Of a stretch of DNA of 5,045 bases, positions 1 through 5,045 are shown in pieces (the stretch's first letter is position 1; every line of letters starts with the position of its first letter). The stretch is from Nitrososphaerota archaeon (GTDB lineage Archaea > Thermoproteota > Nitrososphaeria > Nitrososphaerales > CADDZS01). The notes under the pieces are model-generated. The model saw only the letters and a program-made list of their open reading frames with translations. It did no database searches and was not told where the DNA came from. A program made the position numbers and the translations under genes. Location: the NCBI GenBank assembly GCA_027886785.1, contig JAPCJV010000183.1, positions 1 through 5,045 of the forward strand, given 5' to 3'.

Positions 1-76
1 AAAGGAAGCTGCTAGACTGGTCGTCCTGGCAAAACTGGGTGTTAGGGAAACGGATCGCTACGTCTCACGCAGCCTG

Positions 77-583
77 ATGAATGGCAAAAAGATTTCGGTA
101 TCTAAAGACACGGGAAAGAAAAAAGTAGAGTTGAACGCCATAATCGACAAGCTCGTCCGAGACTACGAGTCAAAGTCCTTTATGGAGATAGCAAAATTGA
201 GGCATGAATCCAAGTTCAGTCTATTCGACGACATTCCACCATTTGAAAGACTCGACTACTGGCATACGATCTCCCACGTCGCGGGAATCTTGGATAAGAT
301 GGAGGATATCCGGGTCCTCATCGACGGCTTGCAGATAAACACGTTTCGAAACTTTGCAATCTTGACTTTTTACATGCGTTTCGATTCGATCTGGGACGAA
401 AAACCCTTCCGGATTCTTTCTAGGGTGACGCTGGTATTGCTGCACGAATCCAAGGAGTGGAAAATAGTCCACGAGCACTGGTCTCCAATGTCTTTCCATG
501 CGCTGAAATTTCTCAATTCCATTTCGGAAGACTCGCGGTTTGATAATCTCCCCTTGTCTCCAAAACATTCGATCAACCCTTAA
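77..583 (+). CDS. SnoaL/NTF2-like domain protein, possibly the C-terminal part of a longer protein
   Basis: This 168-residue protein looks like the small SnoaL_3-type branch of the NTF2-like superfamily, a cone-shaped alpha+beta fold that serves as small-molecule enzyme or binding domain. A helical start (about residues 17-42) is followed by strands, and the C-terminal pair of strands carries the family-typical segment SRVTLVLLHESKEWKIVHEH (residues 115-134), with Trp128, His132 and His134 in the usual places. No signal peptide or membrane segment is seen, so it is probably cytoplasmic. The first ~16 residues are Lys/Ser-rich and linker-like. The ATG at 77 has no Shine-Dalgarno sequence before it, and the same frame stays open to the left edge (from base 2) with protein-like content, so the true start may lie outside the window. 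The next in-frame ATG, at 182, also lacks a ribosome site and would cut off the first helix. Substrate and reaction are unknown: members include isomerases, cyclases and non-catalytic binders. The fold call is fairly sure, the start is not. Confidence 0.72.
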   Translation: MNGKKISVSKDTGKKKVELNAIIDKLVRDYESKSFMEIAKLRHESKFSLFDDIPPFERLDYWHTISHVAGILDKMEDIRVLIDGLQINTFRNFAILTFYMRFDSIWDEKPFRILSRVTLVLLHESKEWKIVHEHWSPMSFHALKFLNSISEDSRFDNLPLSPKHSINP

Positions 584-630
584 TCTGCTATCTCTAACAG
601 ATTCGGTACATCTCGAAGGATTACAGCCTC

Positions 631-647
631 AAGGCATTATTTGCCTT
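631..647. other. Short perfect inverted repeat in the leader of the first cyclase gene
   Basis: AAGGCA (631-636) and TGCCTT (642-647) are exact reverse complements around the 5-base loop TTATT. It lies 48 bases after the SnoaL-like stop codon and just upstream of the AGGAA ribosome site. It could be a weak terminator for the upstream gene (only a short T/A tract follows), an operator, or chance: a six-base arm is short. The rest of this 77-base gap shows no convincing promoter pair. Confidence 0.25.
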
Positions 648-655
648 TAATTAAC

Positions 656-660
656 AGGAA
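656..660 (+). promoter_or_regulatory. Ribosome binding site AGGAA, favouring the ATG at 667
   Basis: AGGAA directly abuts the first possible ATG (661), which leaves no spacer, but lies 6 bases ahead of the second in-frame ATG (667). A stop codon in the same frame at 652-654 rules out any earlier start. The spacing therefore favours 667, giving a protein two residues shorter than from 661. Further ATGs at 679 and 682 are possible but farther away. Confidence 0.45.
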
Positions 661-1620
661 ATGGAAATGATTTCTACAATGATGAAGAACGGCGGACTGA
701 GTGAAAGCGAATTTGATCAGCTCTTCAAAAGCGTTTCAAACTGGGGACGATGGGGTCCAGATGACGAATTGGGCACCCTTAATTTTCTCACGCCGGAGAA
801 AGTTGCGAAGGCAGCTGCCCTGATACATTCTGGACGCACAGTGTCAATGTCAATGCCCGTCGATACCGTGGCATCTCCTGACAATCCCCATCCTGCAATT
901 CATCATATGACTCGAAGCTATGACGTGACAAGTGAAATGGGACAACCTCTCTTTTCCGCAGACTTTCTTGGATGCGATTGTCACGGAAACGCGCATTCAC
1001 ACTTTGACGCTCTTTGTCATATAGCATACAAAGGGAGCTTATATAACGGAAAGCCGATGTCGCGGGTTTCGTCTATTGGTGCGCAGATAATGGACCTCAC
1101 AAGATATGCGAACGGGATTGTAGGACGAGGAGTTCTTCTCGATATACCACGCGTACGCAAGACCAAATGGCTCGAACCGGGCGAAGCAGTAACGGTTGAA
1201 GACATTCTGGAAGCGGAAAGAGAGCAGGGCGTACAATTAGGGGAGGGAGATTTATTCGCGTTGCGAGTCGGGCATTGCAGACGGAGGACAGAGCTTGGTC
1301 CCTGGAAAGTGGAGCAAGGTGGTCCAGGCAGGGCGGGACTGCATCCCACTGTTATGAAGCTCCTCCACGAAAGAAAGATCTCTGCTTTCTTGCCCGATGG
1401 TGATGGAGAGATCGTCCCCAGTCCCGTAGAAGGAGTGGGTTATCCAGTACACGCTTTACAAATCGCAGCCATGGGCCTTGCATGTGGCGATAGCCTGCAA
1501 CTTGAGGAATTGTTGAAAGTCTGCGAGGAAGAAAACAGATGGGAGTTCATGGCGGTGGTGTCGCCTCTCAGGCTACCTAGAGGTACTGGATCTCTCGTCA
1601 ACCCGATTGCCATCTTTTAG
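661..1620 (+). CDS. Cyclase-family metal-dependent hydrolase, long form (kynurenine formamidase superfamily)
   Basis: This 319-residue protein (317 from the preferred ATG at 667) belongs to the cyclase family (Pfam Cyclase, PF04199), metal-dependent hydrolases that include kynurenine formamidase and isatin hydrolase and typically open amide or lactam/lactone-type bonds. The N-terminal WGPDDELGTLN (residues 31-41) is the signature of the longer subfamily. The metal site is HGNAHSHFDALCH (108-120): His114, Asp116 and His120 match the second His, the Asp and the last His of the HxGTHxDxxxH motif, with Ser113 where Thr is usual. A second active-site region follows, with His264 and Asp277 at the spacing used by His and Glu in kynurenine formamidase. 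The C-terminal GTGSLVNPIAIF is the normal family ending, so the gene is full length. No signal peptide is seen. It follows the SnoaL-like gene by 77 bases on the same strand and may be co-transcribed with it. The substrate is unknown; kynurenine formamidase itself is shorter, so a tryptophan-pathway role is not implied. Confidence 0.9.
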   Translation: MEMISTMMKNGGLSESEFDQLFKSVSNWGRWGPDDELGTLNFLTPEKVAKAAALIHSGRTVSMSMPVDTVASPDNPHPAIHHMTRSYDVTSEMGQPLFSADFLGCDCHGNAHSHFDALCHIAYKGSLYNGKPMSRVSSIGAQIMDLTRYANGIVGRGVLLDIPRVRKTKWLEPGEAVTVEDILEAEREQGVQLGEGDLFALRVGHCRRRTELGPWKVEQGGPGRAGLHPTVMKLLHERKISAFLPDGDGEIVPSPVEGVGYPVHALQIAAMGLACGDSLQLEELLKVCEEENRWEFMAVVSPLRLPRGTGSLVNPIAIF

Positions 1621-1653
1621 TTATAAACTACAGCCTCGGGAATTTCTGCTCCT

Positions 1654-2550
1654 TTAGATCACAGCAATAGGACTGACCGGTGATCCCGTTCCTCCTTTTA
1701 TTTTAAGGGGCAAGCATACAAACAGAAATTCCGTAATATGCTCCTTGCGCAGCTGTTCGAGTTTCAAGTTTTCAACCAAGATGATCCCTTTTTTCACCAA
1801 AAGAAATTGGTGAACAGTACCCATTTCCCCGCTTTTTTCTGAAGGGTCGATCTCTATGCCGGCAGTATCGGTTCCAACAAGGCTGACGCCTTTTTCTGCC
1901 AGAAATCTGGCGGCATCCATGCCGATTCCGGGACAAGGAGGTCCAAGGTACTTCTTGTTGTCCACCATCCAGTATCGTTCCCAACCAGTCGCTACAAGAA
2001 CAGCATCTCCTCTTTTGATATCTAATCCCTTGGCTTCTAGTTCTCTTTTGATATCGTCAGAGGTGATCGGATTGTCGTCCCTCTGCAACTCTCTAGAAAC
2101 TTTGGAGGTGTTTGTTACGTCAATGAAAATTCCTCTGGTGAAAATCGGGGGGAGCTTCTCAACTCCTAGCTTCGACGTGCCAAAGTTATCCGTCAGCTCT
2201 GAAGCAATTTGGTGATTGTACATTTGTCCATCTTCAGATACGTGATTCAAACTATCCAAATGGGTTCCCATGTGATCTGCCATTTCTAGCCTCATGTTCA
2301 TCGCCCTAAATTTGTTAGTTGAGGGAAATACCTTTGCGCTGTCTTCGTGACGACGAAAGGTGGAATATTGAAATTCGCCGTGAAACCAATCGCTAGGGAT
2401 GCCATTTTCCAATACATGCGATAGTTCAATGATCCTTCCAGATTTTACCAGCCCCTTGGCACTTAGAATCACCTCCGTTGATATTTCCTTTAACGCACCA
2501 ATTTCGTCGTCTGGTCCCCATTTCGATTTACTCTCCCGTTTTTCCATCAT
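1654..2550 (-). CDS. Second cyclase-family metal-dependent hydrolase (kynurenine formamidase superfamily)
   Basis: This protein of 298 residues from the ATG at 2550 is a second, divergent cyclase-family (PF04199) member. It starts with WGPDDEIGAL and ends with GTGSPVSPIAVI, matching both ends of its neighbour at 661-1620, but the middle is quite different. The metal motif is the classical HMGTHLDSLNH (residues 93-103; His93, His97, Asp99, His103). Later His247 and Glu260, in VHQFLLVKKGIILVENL, match the second pair of active-site residues in kynurenine formamidase, so the enzyme looks intact. A GTG three codons upstream (2559) is also possible, but AAAGGTGA ends one base before it, while the ATG at 2550 sits 10 bases beyond; the ATG at 2547 is equally usable. 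An in-frame TAG at 2578-2580 bars earlier starts. The gene is probably the last of a leftward operon, 78 bases after the GHL6-type gene. Hydrolysis of a cyclic amide, lactone or formamide is the family expectation; the substrate is not deducible. Confidence 0.9.
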   Translation of the reverse strand: MMEKRESKSKWGPDDEIGALKEISTEVILSAKGLVKSGRIIELSHVLENGIPSDWFHGEFQYSTFRRHEDSAKVFPSTNKFRAMNMRLEMADHMGTHLDSLNHVSEDGQMYNHQIASELTDNFGTSKLGVEKLPPIFTRGIFIDVTNTSKVSRELQRDDNPITSDDIKRELEAKGLDIKRGDAVLVATGWERYWMVDNKKYLGPPCPGIGMDAARFLAEKGVSLVGTDTAGIEIDPSEKSGEMGTVHQFLLVKKGIILVENLKLEQLRKEHITEFLFVCLPLKIKGGTGSPVSPIAVI

Positions 2551-2560
2551 AGAGAACACT

Positions 2561-2568
2561 TCACCTTT
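2561..2568 (-). promoter_or_regulatory. Ribosome binding site AAAGGTGA of the leftward cyclase gene
   Basis: On the minus strand AAAGGTGA contains AGGTGA, complementary to the UCACCU of the 16S rRNA tail. It lies 10 bases before the ATG at 2550 and only one base before the GTG at 2559, which argues for the ATG. The same nine bases, AAAGGTGAA, precede the GHL6-type gene. Confidence 0.6.
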
Positions 2569-2628
2569 CGCAATATCCTAGAGAGTCGGAAATCTCAACA
2601 GCTTAGTTTCCAAAAAATCAATCCAGTC

Positions 2629-4779
2629 TTAGAGTTTCTCAAAACTCAATACCTCGTAGATTGGCACTTTAGGGATGACTACCTCTAAACCGCCACCCGG
2701 GGCGCGACTCGCTAGCAAATCTACCTCGCCAAAAACCGCTTTTACAACGCCGAAATTCACAGGAAGATTTAGGCGCACGGCCAAGTTGGTGAGAGGGATC
2801 GGATCTTCGCAAAAAACTGGAGCCTTGGGAGCTTGTCTCAGTGGAGAATAATTTACTATGTGTACCATGTATCGTTCCGCTCGACCGAATTCTGGCCGAG
2901 GTGCTTGGCGAGTTAGAGTGACCTCGGCGCTAAGAGGAGCGTTGGTTTGTACGAGTGGAGAGGGGAGTAGCTTCTTCAGGACGTTTTGAAAGATCTGTCG
3001 ATAGATCCAGTAACCGTGGTTGAAATAACTACGCCCTAAGGGAAATGCAAACAACGCAATTCTTCCACTAAGAGCAACCGCGGCGTATTGCGTTGTGTGA
3101 TCGAAAGGAGTCTGGGCATGACTGGTGTAATGCTCGGGAGATCGCTGGAAGAGTGGTTCGCCAAGCAGAGCTAAGGTTGTTGCAGGTTGTTCTACACTCC
3201 ACTGCGATGCGCCTTCGTACAGAGCGTATTCGTAGGAGGGCAGCTCCTCCACAAGTCCATCTTGAGGCACGAGGTAAGCAGGGATAAAGGGCGACGCCCC
3301 ATCATAATGAAATCCGTAAAGTTCGAGCCAAGAGATGTTTGATTCTGCAAGCAAGCCGGAATTATGAGCTACAATTACTGCTCCACCGCGTTCGACAAAT
3401 GCATGCAAACGAGAAGCTAGAGACTTTTCGACTACAAGCTCGTCGGGCAGGATTACCATCGCGTAACGTTCCCAATCAGCGGTTGAATCAACAATATCGA
3501 ACTGCACATGGGATTCGGTGAGGAGTTTGACCCATCCAAAGTTGGTGGGCGTGCACGGGGTATCGAGCAAACGGCCGCTAGTAATTAGAGCCAACTCGGT
3601 GACCGGGATCGCCTGATCAAGATAAGGCTCGAGCTTCTCAACGTGGCGGTAAACCTCTCCAATGACTTGGTAAACGGCCGGATCCAACCGGCCATTTGGG
3701 TGGATCTGATCCCCAATGTCGCACCTCGCACCATTGGCTAGAAACGTCGCCATCTCTAGAAGCAGCTGATTTGGGAGCTTTAGGCCTCCAAAGTCTCCCC
3801 AAAAACCCTCGAAGCGCGTGGTCAAGCCATACGTGGGCAACCCGAAATTTCGAGCAAAGCGCAATATCGTGGGCGCGTAAAAATATCCATACCAGGTAGT
3901 GTCTGTGAAGAGTCCCTCCAAGTCCGAGTAGTCGATGAAGGGGACGCGGTCTCGAAGACCGAAAGACGCCTCGTTTTGAGGGCCGACCTGGCAGTTAGGG
4001 CGGACTTCTTTCACAACATCATGAATTTTTTTGACAAAGGAATTCTGCAGCGCGATCTGGTGGGTATATTGCGCACCTGTGTCCAGCGGATCGAGGCCCC
4101 GACCCTCCAATTGTCGAATACATTCATCGCAATAACATTCAGGGGAGTGCGTTTGGCTACCATGAGCTCCATCAATCCAGAGGGCATCCAGCTCATATCG
4201 CGAAACAAGTTCCCGGATATGATTTATCTCGAGGTTTACAAAATCTTCGTGGGATAAGCACAGCTCTGAAGTAACGCATACTCCAGTCTCCTGAGAGCAC
4301 CCCGGTGTCTCATTAGACTTCGGCAGGCGGCTAGTTCTGTCGCGCTTTAGCGCGAGCCATTCCGGATGCCTTTCGCCGAGTTCTAAATTCCATGTGGTCA
4401 TGTAGTAAGCATAGACCATAATTTTCCGTTTGCGCAGCGCGGTTACCTGTGCTCCGAAAAGATCGAAGGCAAGCCCCGGATGAATGGGCGCATAAGCTGA
4501 GGGATAGTACGAGTATCCAAACATATCTTTGGCAAATATGACAGCACCATTGACATGCGCTTCAACAAGCCGGTCGCCGAACTCGTCAGCATCGAATCGG
4601 TCGCCTACCTTAGGAATATGTTTGGAGTTATGAAATTCAATGTCCACTTTTCTCCATGGATGGAAGGACGAAGTAAGGTAGTGGGGATTGATCCAGTATT
4701 TTGTCGCAAGGCCCGGGGAACCAAGATCCGCTGGTGAATCCTCGTCTTGTTTGCGAGTATCAGGTTGCTGGCGACTCAA
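2629..4779 (-). CDS. GHL6-domain glycoside-hydrolase-like protein with beta-galactosidase-type trimerisation domain (GH151-like?)
   Basis: This 716-residue protein has the architecture of a putative glycosidase. Residues ~45-200 match the hypothetical glycosyl hydrolase 6 family (GHL6, PF14871): DADEFGDRLVEAHVNGAVIF (63-82), FAKDMFGYSYYPS, HPGLAFDLFG and ERHPEWLAL. The barrel continues with DALWIDGAH (198-206; Asp203 is a catalytic candidate), a Cys cluster CYCDEC (215-220), RFEGFWGDF (322-330) and GDQIHPNGRLDPAVY (356-370). Residues ~395-600 look like the Rossmann-like beta-galactosidase trimerisation domain (LALITSGRLLD, MVILPDELVV, FVERGGAVIVAHNSG), and ~610-716 like a beta-sandwich. This layout recalls GH151 alpha-L-fucosidases, but substrate is not assignable. 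There is no signal peptide, so it probably acts in the cytoplasm on imported oligosaccharides or glycosides. The start is TTG: an ideal AAAGGTGA lies 6 bases upstream, and an in-frame TGA within that site blocks anything earlier. It begins 23 bases after the flavoprotein gene, implying co-transcription. GC appears slightly higher than in the leftward cyclase gene. Confidence 0.85.
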   Translation of the reverse strand: MSRQQPDTRKQDEDSPADLGSPGLATKYWINPHYLTSSFHPWRKVDIEFHNSKHIPKVGDRFDADEFGDRLVEAHVNGAVIFAKDMFGYSYYPSAYAPIHPGLAFDLFGAQVTALRKRKIMVYAYYMTTWNLELGERHPEWLALKRDRTSRLPKSNETPGCSQETGVCVTSELCLSHEDFVNLEINHIRELVSRYELDALWIDGAHGSQTHSPECYCDECIRQLEGRGLDPLDTGAQYTHQIALQNSFVKKIHDVVKEVRPNCQVGPQNEASFGLRDRVPFIDYSDLEGLFTDTTWYGYFYAPTILRFARNFGLPTYGLTTRFEGFWGDFGGLKLPNQLLLEMATFLANGARCDIGDQIHPNGRLDPAVYQVIGEVYRHVEKLEPYLDQAIPVTELALITSGRLLDTPCTPTNFGWVKLLTESHVQFDIVDSTADWERYAMVILPDELVVEKSLASRLHAFVERGGAVIVAHNSGLLAESNISWLELYGFHYDGASPFIPAYLVPQDGLVEELPSYEYALYEGASQWSVEQPATTLALLGEPLFQRSPEHYTSHAQTPFDHTTQYAAVALSGRIALFAFPLGRSYFNHGYWIYRQIFQNVLKKLLPSPLVQTNAPLSAEVTLTRQAPRPEFGRAERYMVHIVNYSPLRQAPKAPVFCEDPIPLTNLAVRLNLPVNFGVVKAVFGEVDLLASRAPGGGLEVVIPKVPIYEVLSFEKL

Positions 4780-4785
4780 TTCTTT

Positions 4786-4793
4786 TCACCTTT
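4786..4793 (-). promoter_or_regulatory. Ribosome binding site AAAGGTGA fixing a TTG start
   Basis: AAAGGTGA on the minus strand, 6 bases (AAAGAA) before the TTG at 4779. Its last three bases, TGA (4786-4788), are an in-frame stop, so the TTG is the first usable start in this frame; the next in-frame ATG is at residue 86, inside the conserved domain. Together these make the TTG start well supported. Confidence 0.7.
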
Positions 4794-4802
4794 GCAGATT
4801 TC

Positions 4803-5045
4803 TTAGAGGGATCTGGCGATCTTTTGCGCTTCATAGATTGCATTGCCCAGTTTTGCGCCGGCGAGATTTGCGTCTCCCACAAGATATGTTTGAGGTAACT
4901 TGCTTCTGAACGGCAAATAGAGCGAGTCATTTTGCGCTCTGCCGGTTATTAGGATCACGTTATCGACTTCGATCTCACGTTGTATTTTTTCGGAAAAAAT
5001 GTTGTACAGCACGGCTTTTCTTCCAGAAATTTTCTTTATCCAAGT
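4803..5045 (-). CDS. C-terminal end of an FAD/NAD-binding oxidoreductase, 2,4-dienoyl-CoA reductase / NADH:flavin oxidoreductase type (partial)
   Basis: Eighty C-terminal residues of a gene that enters from the right edge; the frame is open through the last base, so a GTG at 5012 should not be taken as the start. The segment VDNVILITGRAQNDSLYLPF followed by TYLVGDANLAGAKLGNAIYE and AQKIARSL is the classic end of two-dinucleotide-binding-domain flavoproteins: the ATGR-type turn (here ITGR), then the GD motif that contacts FAD, then the AIYEG-type helix. The spacing and wording best match the old-yellow-enzyme fusion group (2,4-dienoyl-CoA reductase, trimethylamine dehydrogenase-like), whose full proteins are around 650 residues and begin with an FMN barrel, which would lie outside this window. 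In that group the helix usually reads AIYEGHRAAREI; here it is AIYEAQKIARSL. Its stop is 23 bases before the TTG of the GHL6-type gene, so they likely share a transcript. A different pyridine-nucleotide-disulphide-type reductase is the main alternative. Confidence 0.75.
   Translation of the reverse strand, partial: TWIKKISGRKAVLYNIFSEKIQREIEVDNVILITGRAQNDSLYLPFRSKLPQTYLVGDANLAGAKLGNAIYEAQKIARSL

Noticed and set aside
622..1637. Nine-base repeat TACAGCCTC at 622-630 and 1629-1637, flanking the first cyclase gene
   Set aside because: Too short to be an attachment site or target duplication, with no mobile-element gene inside; chance is sufficient.
1856..2215. A 119-codon rightward open frame opposite the second cyclase gene
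   Set aside because: The opposite strand encodes the conserved cyclase domain; the rightward product is low-complexity, rich in Ser and Leu, without family features.
661..2550. Assigning the cyclase-family genes as kynurenine formamidase of tryptophan breakdown
   Set aside because: No kynureninase or tryptophan dioxygenase is present in the window, both proteins are longer than typical kynurenine formamidases and carry the WGPDDE-type N-terminus of a functionally mixed subfamily.
2568..2600. Possible promoter for the leftward cyclase gene: TTGAGA, 15 bases, GATATT on the minus strand
   Set aside because: The spacing is short, the boxes are poor, and transcription would begin at or within the ribosome site. 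An operon message from upstream is more likely.
2588..2611. GGAAA/TTTCC inverted repeat with a 14-base loop in the gap between the GHL6-type and leftward cyclase genes, near a run of T on the minus strand
   Set aside because: The arms are only 5 bases, the loop is long, and on the transcribed strand the T-run comes before the hairpin, not after it, so it does not fit an intrinsic terminator.
3976..4257. A 93-codon rightward open frame inside the GHL6-type gene
   Set aside because: It lies wholly opposite conserved coding sequence (the WIDGAH and CYCDEC region), has no ribosome site that I can see and no recognisable motif; it is an antisense shadow.

Overview
The window is almost entirely coding and holds five genes in two converging groups. 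Two genes read rightward: a SnoaL/NTF2-like protein (77-583) and a cyclase-family metal hydrolase (start near 661-667, end 1620). Three read leftward: the C-terminal end of an FAD-dependent oxidoreductase that enters from the right edge (4803-5045), a large glycoside-hydrolase-like protein with a GHL6 domain (2629-4779), and a second, divergent cyclase-family hydrolase (1654-2550). The two cyclase-family genes meet tail to tail with only 33 bases between their stop codons. No RNA gene, CRISPR array, insertion sequence or integrase is visible, and no gap between genes exceeds about 85 bases.

The source is an uncultivated-looking prokaryote with middling GC. Start sites of two leftward genes carry the same Shine-Dalgarno core AAAGGTGAA, one ahead of a TTG start and one ahead of ATG. 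This pattern fits bacteria and many archaea, so the domain of life is not settled here. Combining cyclase-family hydrolases, a dienoyl-CoA-reductase-type flavoprotein, an NTF2-fold protein and a GHL6 protein suggests a catabolic accessory region of a heterotroph (inference).

The three leftward genes are packed as a probable operon: 23 bases separate the flavoprotein stop from the TTG start of the GHL6 gene, and 78 bases separate that gene from the cyclase-family gene. A plausible reading is that a cytoplasmic glycosidase-like enzyme releases or trims a sugar or glycoside and the redox enzyme and hydrolase process the product, but no substrate can be read from the sequence. The most useful leads are the unusual tail-to-tail pair of dissimilar cyclase paralogues, the GHL6 protein without the usual histidines in its conserved FAK motif, and the open frame upstream of the SnoaL-like gene, which may be one domain of a longer protein.
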